64,000 nucleotides of DNA from Anagrus nilaparvatae (Eukaryota; Arthropoda; Insecta; Hymenoptera; Mymaridae): contig JAKSXM010000231.1 in the NCBI GenBank assembly GCA_022575985.1, positions 27,380,501-27,444,500 of the forward strand, read 5' to 3'. This document shows positions 50,939-62,659 of the stretch, in pieces. The notes under the pieces were generated by a model. That model saw nothing but the letters and a program-made list of their open reading frames with translations, made no database searches and was not told the origin of the DNA. Within the stretch, counting starts at the first letter, position 1. Every line of letters starts with the position of its first letter. The translations under genes were made by a program, and so were the position numbers.

Positions 50939-52710
50939 ACCGGTTTGTGTAACTACACAACCAACGAGCATGGAACATGTTCACTTATAACATTGATAAT
51001 AAAGTATCTATTGTGTTCATAATATAAATATTTATATGCAAATATTTATATTTAGATTTTTACTATAGAAATCATGCTGCTTAGACATCAAAGTGAACAA
51101 AGTTAATTAAATTTTCAAATTATTATAGTTTTTTAAATAATATGAATTTATTTTTTATTAATTTTGCTCCCTAGGTACTTCTGCACCAAAGGTCTTTAGG
51201 AACTTTTGCACCATAGGTCCCTAGGTACTTCCGCACCAATGCTCCCTAGGTACTTCTGCACCAAAGGTCTTTAGGGACTTCTGCACCATAGGTCCCTAGA
51301 TACTTCTGCACCAAAGGTCTTTAGGAACTTTTGCATAATAGGTCCCTAGGTACTTCTGCACCAAAGGTCTTTGGGGACTTTTGCACCATAGGTCCCTAGG
51401 TACTTCCGCACCAATGCTCCCTAGGGACTTCTGCACCAAAGGTCTTTAGGGACTTCTGCACCAAATGTCCCTAGGTACTTCTGCACCAAAGGTCTTTAGG
51501 GACTTCTGCACCATAGGTCCCTAGGTACTTCTGCACCAAAGGTCTTTACGGACTTCTGCACCAAAGGTCCCTAGGTACTTCTGCACCAAAGGTCTTTGGG
51601 GGCTTTTGCACCATAGGTCCCTAGGTACTTCCGCACCAAAGGTCTTTAGGGACTTCTGCACCAATGCTCCCTAGGTACTTCTGCACCAAAGGTCTTTAGG
51701 AACTTTTGCACCTTAGGTCCCTAGGTACTTCCGCACCAATGCTCCCTAGCTACTTCTGCACCAAAGGTCTTTAGGGACTTCTGCACCATAGGTCCCTAGA
51801 TACTTCTGCACCAAAGGTCTTTAGGAACTTTTGCATAATAGGTTCCTAGGTACTTCTGCACCAAAGATCTTTGGGGACTTTTGCACCATAGGTCCCTAGG
51901 TACTTCCGCACCAATGCTCCCTACCTAGGGAGCTAGGTACTTCTGCACCAAAGGTCTTTAGGGACTTCTGCACCATAGGTCCCTAGATACTTCTGCACCA
52001 AAGGTCTTTAGGAACTTTTGCACCATAGTTCCCTAGGTACTTCTGCACCAATGCTCTCTAGGTACTTCTGCACCAAAGGCCTTTAGGGACTTCTGCACCA
52101 AAGGTCTTTAGGTACATCTGCACCAAAGGCCTTTAGGGACTTCTGCACCAAAGGTCTTTAGGGACTTCTGCACCATTGGTCCCTAGATACTTCTGCACCA
52201 AAGGTCTTTAGGAACTTTTGCACCATAGGTCCCTAGGTACTTCTGCACCAATGCTCCCTAGGTACTTCTGCACCAAAGGCCTTTAGGGACTTCTGCACCA
52301 AAGGTCTTTAGGTGCATCTGCTCTAAAGGCCTTTAGGGACTTCTGCACCAAAGGTCTTTAGGGACTTCTGCACCAAAGGTCCCTAGGTACTTCTGCACCA
52401 AAGGTCTTTAGGGACTTCTGCACCATAGGTCCCTAGATACTTCTGCACCAAAGGTCTTTAGGAACTTTTGCACCATAGGTCCCTAGGTACTTCCGCACCA
52501 ATGCTCCCTAGGTACTTCTGCACCAAAGGCCTTTAGGGACTTCTGCTCCAAAGGTCTTTAGGGACTTCTGCACCAAACGTCCCTGAATCGAAAATATTCT
52601 AAGTCCATTTCACCCCCCCCCCCCTAAAAACGTCACTTTTTCACCCCCCCCCCCTGCCAAGCCGGACTTTTTCAAGTACCCCATCCAATGAATATGTTCC
52701 ATGTTAAAAT
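50939..52710. repeat. GTTCCATG-ended repeat element, expanded minisatellite form
   Basis: The reverse complement of this segment has the same ends and flanks as 18869-19297: AACTACACAACCAACGAGCA near 50951, ATCATGCTGCTTAGACATCA near 51071, two C-runs near 52606 and 52645, and ATGTTCCATGTTAAAATACC at 52694. The difference is the size of the central array, described separately. Confidence 0.85.
51166..52584. repeat. 26-bp minisatellite array, about 54 units
   Basis: Tandem units of the form GGTACTTCTGCACCAAAGG plus TCTTTAG or TCCCTAG. Variants alternate (CACCAATGCTCCCTAG, CACCATAGGTCCCTAG), and blocks of several units recur as higher-order repeats. One inversion-like hiccup (CCCTACCTAGGGAGCTAGG) is at about 51919-51938. 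No open coding frame is proposed. Confidence 0.95.
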
Positions 52711-52714
52711 ACCA

Positions 52715-54320
52715 AAAGTTAAGAAAAACTCTTTCATGTATTGCCTTATAAAAGATTAAGGTTAGACTATAATTAATAAATATTACATAGCGAAAAAAAA
52801 TTATCCAAGAATTACTCATGTAAATAATTTTTTTATTACACATAAATTGCAAAAAAAATAGTATTTATTTTTATTTCTTAGAAACATTAAACTACATTTT
52901 TCTTTTGGATCTTAATTGTATTATAAAAATTATAGGTGTATACAATCATAAAATTTAATTTTTAAATAATAATTTTTAAAACATTATTACTGTATTTACA
53001 TTTAATTTCTTCTAATTTAAAAAATCAAAGATTTGAAATAATAAAACTATTATTACGCATTATAAACCTTTTTTTTATGTTTTAAAAAATTATATAATTA
53101 TTTTTAAAAGTATCAATTAAGTAATTTACACAAAATTGGACAAGAATTTAATAATATTACAGTTTATTTATGTGTAAATAACTAGCTATTTTAATATTAT
53201 AACTTTTTTTTAAAATCTTATTAACTTTATTTTAGCATTTTTTTATCTAATCCTATAAATTTAGTTTTATATAAAAGCCTGTATACCCGTCAAAATTATT
53301 GAAAACTCAGTTATACTGTAGCTCTTGTTTTGGCATCAACAGATTTTAATTGGGATCATTTTGCAAAATTCCATTCATTAAAAACATATGATTCCCAAAT
53401 TACGGCTCATTTAACCACTCCTAAGTGTGATCACCGAGAAAATGAAAATAAGCGTATTTCTTATGAAACTAAAAATTTATTCTATAAAAACCCATGCATT
53501 CAATGACAACACTTAATTAGAAATCTTACTTACTAAAATAATGAAAACTCATTTCATACTGTAATCAAAAATCCAAGACACTTTTTAAAGTAATTGCCAG
53601 GCTACTATATATTTCAAAAACATCTAAAACAAAATTATTCTAAAAACTGAGAGCCAATTTTTTAAGTCTACCCCGCCCCCCCTTTCTTCTGTATTCGTGG
53701 CTTCACTTAAAACTCCTCCTTATCAATATGTGTTATCTAACCTCCTGGTTTCATTAAGGATTTCGGTTACATTAAATAAATAATTTTTTTAAAGAAATTC
53801 ATTATTCTGAAGAAAAAAATTCAAATTTTTTTCAATTTCAACTGATTAAATATTAAAAATTCCAAGGCTATAAGCTATTTTAGATTACGATAACGAACTT
53901 CTATCATGTTCAGAATTAGTCCATAAGCATATATTAATCGAGGTGTATTATTAAGTTACTTACATTACAGAGTGAATATCATTGAAATATTTCGATTTTT
54001 TTTAATTATACATTGTTAAATTTTTTTCTACTTTTATACTCAATAAAAATAAATGATCGATTTTTTATGTGACATAAATTTTTATAAAAACCATTTCCTC
54101 TTTCTCTTTTGTCTTTTATTAAATTAATTAATATTTATTTGCTGATTTCCTTTCCTTTTTTTTAATTATTGTAAAATTTAAGGTAATAACTAAGGCTATT
54201 TTTAAAGAGCTTTCAAACAAAAAATCAAAGAAATTAAAATTATTTCGATTCAGAAATTATAAAAAATAGCTCAAAAATAAAAAAAAGAAAAAAAATTTTG
54301 CAAATTTTGTAAATTGACTT
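52715..54320. other. AT-rich gene-free region
   Basis: No gene, RNA or clear repeat recognised. Slightly higher complexity at 53330-53760, with no reading frame. Confidence 0.4.
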
Positions 54321-54324
54321 CGCA

Positions 54325-54505
54325 GTAATAAATTTTTTGCCCTCCCAGACGTAATACTTGGCAGGCAAAAAAATCGTATGCACTGAAAAACTTCAGACAC
54401 TAGCATGAACCATTACAAATCGTGTCCGGCTTCGTCGAGCACTGATACTGGTCATCAGACTAGTACCAAAGTTTTTGAGCCCTTAATATTTAACAAGGTT
54501 CGCAT
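54325..54505. repeat. Dispersed hairpin repeat, copy of 4300-4515
   Basis: TTTTTTGCCCTCCCAGACGT, CGTGTCCGGCTTCGTCGAGC and GACTAGTACCAAAG match the earlier copy with many changes. Confidence 0.5.
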
Positions 54506-55029
54506 TAAAACAATTTAGGGTTTTTGGAAATGATATCAAAATCTGAAGGTAGTTTGTGTTTTTTAACCCTTTTTGGCCAGTTTTTGGTCACACAAAATTT
54601 ATTCGACTCTATTGGTTTGTATTTATAGTTTTTTTTTTTTTTTAAATAATTTTAGGGGTTACTAGAATAATTCTGGTATTTTGGAAACCTTTTTTATTTA
54701 ACCTACGCAAAATAAGTCTTGGGTAGTTTTGATCGTGTGTGACCAAACTGGGTTAATCCTCATGTAACTCAAAAAAATTACCCTGAAATCGGGTCTGCTA
54801 TTTTTTTAAAGAAACCGCCATTTTAAAATTTCATTTAAAAGCGCTATTTCGCTAAATTTTTGAAAATTAATTAATATAATTATATCCAATGTTTTGATAC
54901 GTCCAAGTAAATATTAAATAATTCGCAATTTTTTTTTTTAATTTAAAAGTATTCTTCAAGTAAAAATAAATTTAAAATTTAAAATTTTAAAATACATTTA
55001 AGTTTACATGACTTCTTCCCCTTAAAGCC

Positions 55030-55480
55030 CCGTATCCGCAAATTTTTAACACTGGTTCTATCGTCGTGATAGTCCATAAGAAAAATGTCTATTTTTGGCC
55101 TAAAATGACAGATATTTAAATTGCTGACAAAATTAAAATTTTTTGAAAACTGGTTTTATAAGTCTTTCGTACAAGATCAAAAATTCCAAAACTCCATTGC
55201 TTGTAACTTTTCCTTTACTTATTTGCGATGTATGATAATTTAAAGTATGATAAAGATTCAAAATTTTATTACGAAAACATCAATTTTTATCATAACGTCT
55301 TTGTAAAGCCATAATTCAAAAATAAGAAAATAAAAATGGCGGAGTTTTGGCAGTTAAAAAATTGGTTATTGTGGGCCAAAAATGAGTATTTGGTTTATTA
55401 AAATGACTGGTAAAAAATTCTAGTTTACGGGACTGTAAAGAAAATGTTCATAAAAAAAAATGAGACCAACAAAAATTTTT
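55030..55480. repeat. Diverged CAAGGGGAG-family interior
   Basis: AAATGACAGATATTTAAATT and ACTGGTTTTATAAGTCTTTC resemble the arm interior of 30346-31545, and GGGCCAAAAATGAGTATTTG faces it near 55373. The termini are not identifiable. Confidence 0.45.
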
Positions 55481-55496
55481 TTGATTTATTCATGGA

Positions 55497-55872
55497 GCTA
55501 AATTTTAGTAGACAAATTTTACCCTTAATAAGTTGACAGATTTTTCCAACGGATATTTACGTTTTTTGGGTCGCTGAACACGAATATGATGTAGGTTTTA
55601 CCGAATATGGACTAAAAATGATTTTTTTCGGTTTTTTATCAATATTCGTATTCAGAGACCCAAAATACAAAAGTAACACTTGCGGAAAATAGAAACAAAC
55701 ACCAAAAATTAACCTAAAGTTGCCTATTGCGGGCAACTGAACGATATTTGGTAAAAGCCGATATCATATTCGTGTTTAGTGACCCGAAGAACATAAATAC
55801 CAATTGAAAAATCCATTGACCTTTTAAAGATAAAATTTGTCTACGAAATGGGGATCCACGTCAAGTCTGATA
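55497..55872. repeat. Inverted-repeat element, diverged copy of 38980-39457
   Basis: GAACACGAATATGATGTAGG near 55577 is mirrored by CGATATCATATTCGTGTTTA near 55757, and the right end GGGGATCCACGTCAAGTC is near 55850. It lies just downstream of OR3. Confidence 0.6.
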
Positions 55873-55982
55873 GTAATTTTATATATTTAAAACAATTGTT
55901 TCATCAAATGCACTTATCCAGCCATTACGCATAAAAATCAGATTCTTTTGTTTTCTTATAGAGATGTATTGTAGCTTTCCAT

Positions 55983-58339
55983 TCACATAATAGCTTTTCT
56001 CAACATGCTAGCTATTGTATAAATTGTTTTTAAAATCTGCAAAAAAGATTAAAGTTTTGATAATGACAAAATAGTATAGGCCTGCAGCATAGTTTTATTT
56101 GCGATTTTTTCTGAAAGCATGTCTATGGAATTTTTCGACGGTAATTTTAGTTTTTGGGGTCGCTGATTCCAAATCTGAAGTCCGTTTTGACCTAACGTTG
56201 TCCAATTTTGCGTAATTGGCCATTTTAGGTCTATTTTAACGTATTTTTGCCATTTTTTGTTAAAATTTTTAAGATATTAACACTTTTCTCACACTACACT
56301 AAGGTTTTTTGGATCTCTATACCTAATTATCATATCTACTCATACAAACAAAAAATGGTAGCCCATAATAGGGATTCTTAGGCTATTTTTCACGCTTTTT
56401 GGGCTAATTTTAGCTATTTTTATGAAACAATACCAATTACCAAAAAATAGCCTATAAGTGCCTATTATGGATTACTGCACCGTTTTTAGATAAATTAAAA
56501 ATAATATTTAAAATATTATTTTCATATTTAACTACCTTAAAATACTCAAAAACCAGAAGCTGTAGATAAAAAATGGTATTATTTCATAAAAATAGCTAAA
56601 ACTAGCCCAAAAAGCGTGAAAAATAGCCTAAGAATCCCTATTATGGGCTACCATTTTTTTTTTTTTTGAGTAGATATGATAATTGGGTATAGAGACCCAA
56701 AAAACATTAGTGTAGTGTGAGAAAAATGGTAATATCTTAAAAATTTTAACAAAAAATGGCAAAAAAACGTTAAAAAATAATTAATTGGAACGTAAAACAG
56801 TATATATACTGTTTACTCATTATTATTATAAAATGGACAATTACAAAAAATTGGACCACGTTAGGTCAAAACGGACTTCGGATTTGGAATCACCGACCCC
56901 AAAATCTATTATTACCGACGAAAAATTCCATGGACATGCTTTAAAAAAAAATCGCAAATAAGACCATGCTCTAGGCCTATACTAAAAAAAAAGTTTGATA
57001 ATTAAAATTTGTTAAATTAAATATTAAATACCTTCATAAAAAACTGATGTGATAAAATGACATAATGACGACATTTTATTATTATTGGTCTACTTGCTTG
57101 TAATTTCATCAAGTAAATTTTACGGAGCGATGTTTTGCTTAAATTTATCCAATCAATTTCTAATGTTAAAGTGTCATATAAATTTTCGCTCTGAAAAAAT
57201 AGGTGCATTTTATAAATATTCAATTACACCTAATAAATAATTACATTACCTTTGATAAAAGCTCTTGGCCAAAATAACAGTACAAAAAAAATTGTCCTAA
57301 ATAACATATGATTATGCAGATGTTTAATAAAATCATAAAGTCAAAGTTTTTTATTATTTCAGAAATTTGTAAAATTGTTGAGGAAAATGCTACTCCATTA
57401 GCTAAAAATTGAAGAAATATAACATCTTGAAAAGTATTCTTTATTGCTTTGGTATAACTAAAATTTAATTAATTAATCTTTAGAAGCTGAAGATTAAAAT
57501 AAAATAAATTATGAATTAATAATACCTTAATATTTGTTGATGGTGTTTAATAATTCTATGTAAATTATATTCTTCTACATCAAAGTCACCATTTTGATTA
57601 ATTTCGCTTTTGGATTTTGAATATTTTGAGAAATCTTTTATACGAAACATTAAAATATCCAATTGAGAACAGTCATGGATGAGAAAACCAAGTACTGCAC
57701 AATCACCTACTATAGCGTAAACACCTAATAATATCAAAACATAACAATTATATCCATAATTTAACCAAAAAAAATTATTTTTGAGTTCTTTTAGGAGCCT
57801 TAGTTTTATCGGAAATTGTGGGTCATGTATATCTTGAAATAGTGACAAAACAATGGCCAAAACTATTGTAAATATTGCCATGGATGTGAATGATTTAACA
57901 ATCAATCTATAAGAACAGTTAAAGTAATTAATTAATACAAAAGATGGGCAGAAATATTTTTAAATAATACATACTTAATTTTCTCATCATTTTTCTTATT
58001 GCAGATCAATTCTTTTTCAGCTGCAGGGATACATAAAGGGTTCATTAATATTTTTCCGAGTTCAATAATTCTTTTTCTATTATATACAAAGTTATCTATT
58101 TTTAAGCAAGCTGAAGTAACACCTAATTGGTATAAAAGTTGTCCATTAAAGTCAGCAGAGTTCTCGCAATCCAAAATTAAATATAATGTTTCGAATAACC
58201 AAAAAATATGAATAAGAGTAAAGGTGATTGCTGTATAAATCCAGTATAAGTAGTTATAAAGATTTGAATTCCAATTTTCCAATGGTTTCCATGCACCACA
58301 AATCGTTAATAATTTGAAGGTGAGGGATGAAGTATACAT
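55983..58339 (-). CDS. Odorant receptor, 7tm_6 family, complete, 5 exons (OR3)
   Basis: Predicted odorant receptor subunit (Orco partner by family knowledge). Minus-strand exons are 58339-57975, 57906-57526, 57457-57250, 57190-57032 and 56036-55983. All are GT-AG with the same phases as OR1/OR2; 388 aa. Exon 2 is 33 nt longer than in OR1 (an extra hydrophilic loop with NQNGDFDVEEYN). The last exon (ILKTIYTIASMLRKAIM, then stop) lies about 1 kb from exon 4 because a TA-flanked inverted-repeat element sits in intron 4; the acceptor TTTTTTGCAG is intact. Exon 1 is only about 60% identical to OR1 at protein level, but exon 4 differs from OR1 at 3 of 159 nucleotides and intron 3 is about 88% identical, suggesting gene conversion. 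The gene may be functional if intron 4 is still spliced out. Confidence 0.9.
56074..56982. mobile_element. TA-flanked inverted-repeat element in OR3 intron 4
   Basis: GTATAGGCCTGCAGCAT at 56074 is mirrored by ATGCTCTAGGCCTATAC ending at 56982, flanked by TA on both sides (56072-56073, 56983-56984). Arms of roughly 350-450 bp share GGTCGCTGATTCCAAATCTG, GTCCGTTTTGACCTAACG and AGCGTGAAAAATAGCC. No transposase is seen. Tc1/mariner-type MITE is likely from the TA flanks. Confidence 0.82.
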
Positions 58340-58564
58340 GGTTTATTAATTTAATCTTTTGTGCTCATTATGCATGTTGTTATAAAGAGAAAAGCTATAA
58401 ATTCACTAACATTAAGCGTTAAAATTATTTAACATGAACTTCAATATTTCATAAATATTTAATCAATTGAATTCATTTTTGATTGGATAAGTGAATTATT
58501 ACTTTTAACCAATGCTATTATAGCACGTTATTTTTCTATAAAGTATGTTTTCTTAGTATATACT

Positions 58565-59220
58565 TATATACGGGGTGCCCAAAAACTGTAAAATGAAATT
58601 AATTATCACTCATAAGCATTGATAACCCAAACCAAAAATTTAAAATAAGCTCAGGTGAATTATCTTTTTCTGTCAGACTAAGGGTAATTTACTTACCCTA
58701 ATTTAATTTTTTTGCTTGTATTAACAATATCTATAGTACTCCAGTCAAAATACGGGGGGGGGGGGGGAGGTTGTATTTTCACTGGCGAACATGAGCTATG
58801 CTCTACTATAGATTTTTTGGGTCACTGAACACGAAAATCGGGGTCATTTCGTAAAGAAGTGGGGGCTTCACGCTTAAATTTGCAAAAAATTACCCCCAAA
58901 AAGGGGTTTTTTTCCATATTCGCATTTCGAACGCTTAGATTTTCACCATACGGGTTTTTTGGGTTACTGATAGAGAATTTCGACTTCTTTTTCATAAATT
59001 ATCAATATTTCACCCTTAAAATAGCTAAAACTACTTTAGGGGGTAAAATTTTTACTGTCAAACACGAGATTTGCTCTACTACAGGTTTTTTACGTCGTTG
59101 AACACAAAAATCGGGGTCATTTCGTAAAGAAACGGGTCCTGAGTCAAATGTTCGTGACTTGATCCCCACTCTTAAACTCGAAATTCGAGATTTGGATGGG
59201 GTCACAAAAGATCAGGAGAT
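58565..59220. repeat. Satellite-like direct repeat
   Basis: GAACACGAAAATCGGGGTCA near 58826 recurs as GAACACAAAAATCGGGGTCA near 59100, each followed by TTTCGTAAAGAA. A GGGGGG run is at 58756-58766. Open frames here (58859-59205) are repeat-derived. Related to 17390-17470. Confidence 0.55.
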
Positions 59221-59224
59221 TTAA

Positions 59225-60850
59225 GCAGCTGTTTCCAAGGATATAGGTGTCAAAAATGAAGACCTACCCCAGGTCACCGTTTTCAAAACCAAAGGCACGA
59301 CGAGCCAGATGGCCGTGGCGGACCTACTTAAGGCTGACGTTCTACGCCCGGCTGCTTCAAATGTTTGGGTTATAGGCATAGCCAGCATGTCTGTACAGGC
59401 TCAGGAGGAAGCAAGGCATGCCTTAAATGTGGCGAAGATGGTCATAAAAGGACAGAGTGCAGTAAGGCAAAGCCCAAGTGATTCCTCTGCATGACCAGAA
59501 AGGATAAGTGAACCACGAAGCACTATCCCGGAGAGGGAAACTGCCCCAGTTACCGGGAGGCTCTGTCTGTGGCTAAAAGCAGGTGTCATCAGAAATGATT
59601 CAGGTCCTCCAGGGCAACATGCATTCAGCCAGACTTGCTGGTGACTTGTTGCAACAGATTGTTCGTGAAAAGGATATAAGTATCCTTTTATTAAGCGAGC
59701 AACCTCGCAATTACTACCCGCAAGACTAGCTATCCGATGACACCAATGTTTGTGCCATATGGCTCCGAGGCAGAGCCCAAGCGCCCCGACAAGGGAGAAG
59801 CAATTGCCACGTTTGGACCACGCGCGGTGATACAACTTATACAAGTTGCTATCTCTTCCCAAACGACTTGGATGCGACGCTCGCTGAAAAGCTGGCCAGT
59901 ATCGAAGACACGATCCGTGGGTTTGCCGGCAGCGTTATCCTCGGTGGAGACTTTAACGCTACGGCTTTAGAGTGGGGCATGCCTACAACCAACCGCAGGA
60001 GACAAAGGATACTCGAAATCGTCACTAGATGTAAACTGGTGGTCCAGAATAGAGGCAACAGTTGGATCTACGCAAGTTCGAGTGGAGGTTCCTCCTTCCC
60101 TGATAGAACCTTCGTAACAGAAGGAGCATCTAGGAGGATCGGTGACTGGAGGGTGATGGATGGCAAAACAGGTAGCGACCATAAATACATCACCTTCGGG
60201 ATATTGAGGAGAACCTCCCAATGACCTCCGTACAAGAGACGTCCCCTAGGTTGGAACGTGCCAAAGATGGACGAGGACAGATTCAAAGAATATCTTCGGA
60301 TCGAGTCAGCGTCCAGCCCCGCTTGGCGCGGAGGACTCACAAGTCCCTGCGAGGCTAAATTCGAGAAAAAAGTGGAAAATAAAGATTGCTTGCACTGTCC
60401 GGAAGTGATAGACACCGTGGAGCACACATTCAACGGATGTGTGGGCTACTCCAAGGGGTGCCCGTCCTTCCCGACTTGGAAGCCAGAGCGAGTGGTCAAA
60501 GCTACAAAGTCCTGAAAACTGGAATAAAATAGCAGAGTGCGTTAGGGCCTCTCTGTTGTCGAAACAGGAGGAGGTATTTCTATCATAGAGAGGTCTCCCG
60601 TTGTCTAGGCTGCGCGTCCCAAACAGAAGTTATACCTGAAAAGGGAGTTCCGTTTTGGGGCAAACAAGCGCAGGGGGTTTAAAATTTTAAGTGTGTTTAC
60701 CTAGTTAGAACCAGAGACGAAGTCGACGACCGGGTTCTTCGGCAAAGTCTCGCGGCTTTACTTGTACAACTAGGTGGTCAAAGAATTTCGCGGGTCTTTA
60801 AGGCCCGCAAACACTTCATGGCTGATGAGAGAGAGATTCACATATTTCCC
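59225..60850 (+). pseudogene. R1-like non-LTR retrotransposon relic, internally deleted
   Basis: A markedly GC-richer block. In three frames it reads as ORF1 C-terminal sequence with a CCHC zinc knuckle (CLKCGEDGHKRTEC, about 59419-59460) and a second knuckle-like FLCMTRKDK...HYPGEGNCPSYREAL (about 59484-59560). Then comes an ORF2 start (MIQVLQGNMHSARLAGDLL, about 59599) leading into an apurinic-type endonuclease domain: ILLLSEQ, GGDFNATALEWG (about 59943-59975), FPDRTF, SDHKYITFGI (about 60175-60205). After GWNVPKMDEDRF (about 60253) the whole reverse transcriptase is missing, and the frame joins the C-terminal zinc finger CLHCPEVIDTVEHTFNGC (about 60389-60440). Stops and frameshifts make it dead. 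The rest to about 60850 is probable 3' UTR. Confidence 0.82.
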
Positions 60851-60899
60851 AAAAAAAAAAAAAAATCATTCCCTAGATCGATAATTTTTTGTCTGTTAA

Positions 60900-62140
60900 A
60901 TATTAAAAAAATTAAGATTAAAAAGGTTAAAAAGGTTAAAATTAAGTTCTTCCCGAATGCAAAAAAGTCTTTATTTAGCATAAAAAATTATTAACAGAAC
61001 TCCCAAGAAATAGTTAAAAAGTCAAATAAGCATGTATTAGCCATTGCAACCCTCCCTGGGGGTGTCTTTAGTAAACAAAGGGGTGAGTTTTGTAAATAAA
61101 TGAACGATTGAATATTTTAGGCTAAAAAACACACCTAATAGGTATTTTGGGTCGCTCTTTTCATTTCTGTAGCCCATTTTTAGAAAATATTCAATCTTTC
61201 ATTTACTTATAAAACTCACCCCTTTGTTTACTAAATACACCCCCAGGGTTGTATTTAGCAATAGTTATATTAGCAATGGCTAATACATACGTATTTGACT
61301 TTTAACCTTTTCTTGGGACTCCTAGTAAAAAAATTTTATGCTAAATAAAAAATTTTTTGCATTTGAAAGTAACTAACGTTTTCTTAAGAATTACTTGAAA
61401 GTTTACCCCATTTTAAGGGTTAATATCTCATTTTGTAGGGGTTGTAGCTAAAAATGAGCTCCAGAAATGAAAAGAGCGACCCAAAATACTTACTGGGTTA
61501 GTTTTTTGGCCCAAAATATTCAATCTTTCATTTATTTCTAAAACTCACCTCTTTGGTTACTAAAGACACCCCCAGGAAGGGTTGCAATGGCTAATACATG
61601 ATAATTTGACTTTTTAACCATTTCTTGGAAGTTCTTAATAATTTTTTATGCCTAAAAAAGACTTTTTTGCATTTGGGAAGAACTTAAGTTTCTTTAAGAA
61701 TTATTTGAAAATTTAACCCGTTTTAGGGGTTGATATCTCGTTTCGCAAGGGTTGTATCAAAAAATGGAGGCCGGAAATGAAAAGAGCGACCCAAATTACC
61801 TACTAGGTGAGTTTTGTAGCCCAAAATATTTAATCTTTCATTTATTTCTAAAACTCACCCCTTTGCTTACTAAAGACACCCCCAGGGAGGGTTGCAATGG
61901 TTAATACATGCTTATTTGACTTTTAACCTTTTCTTGGGATTCCTAGTAAATATTTTATATGCTAAATAGAGTCTTTTTTGCATTCGGGAAGAACTTAAGT
62001 TTCTTTAAGAATTATTTGAAAATTTACCCCACTTTAGGGGTTGATATCTCGTTTCGCAAGGGTTGTATCAAAAAACGGGCCCCGGAAATGAAAAGAGCGA
62101 CCCAAATTACCTACTAGGTGGGGTTTTTAGCCTAAAATAT
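60900..62140. repeat. Array of roughly 310-330 bp units with one inverted unit
   Basis: Direct units start at TCTTTCATTTATTTCTAAAA near 61194, 61523 and 61833. Each contains AAACTCACCCCTTTG, GACACCCCCAGGGAGGGTTG, GGGGTTGATATCTCGTTTCG and GAAAAGAGCGACCCAAA. The block 60940-61190 carries the same sequence in inverse orientation, giving a foldback layout. Confidence 0.8.
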
Positions 62141-62144
62141 GCAG

Positions 62145-62655
62145 TTTTTATTACCGAAAACTGCAAGTGTCCAAGGATGTCCGCTTAGGCGTTAATAGGT
62201 TAATTGTTGATCTCCAAAAAGATAAAATCCGTCAACGAAACAGATAAATTACAATATTTACAAGGCGAAAAAACTAAAAATCTCAAATGTTAATTTTTTT
62301 TTTTTAACATTGATCGCCCGGAATTTCATCGAATCTAAGTTTAACGCTAAAGTAAACCAGAAAAAGATTTTTCCTCCATCTCTTAGAAAGTCTCATATTT
62401 TATAGAAATTAAAGTTTCAAATTTTATTTTGGAGTTCTGCTCCGATAAAATGAAACCATTCCTGGTGAAATCTTTAGTATAATCATAAAGCTTCCTCCAG
62501 GCGAAGGTTTTAACCTTGGAAAATGTACCAGGACTTGGGGAAAAAAATTTTCCTCCAAATGTCAGAAATTCTCATTTTTTTTTAAATTAAATGTTGAAAA
62601 TTTTTTTTTTATTAATATAAAGATAATAATTTATCATAATAATAGAGTGGAAAAT
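62145..62655. other. Gene-free region
   Basis: No coding signal. Moderately complex sequence with TTTCCTCCATCTCTTAGAAA and TTTCCTCCAAATGTCAGAAA as a short diverged direct repeat (about 62370 and 62549). Confidence 0.45.
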
Positions 62656-62659
62656 TTTT

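Noticed and set aside
58859..59205. Opposed open frames of 67-80 codons
   Set aside because: They lie in satellite-like direct repeats and show no family features.
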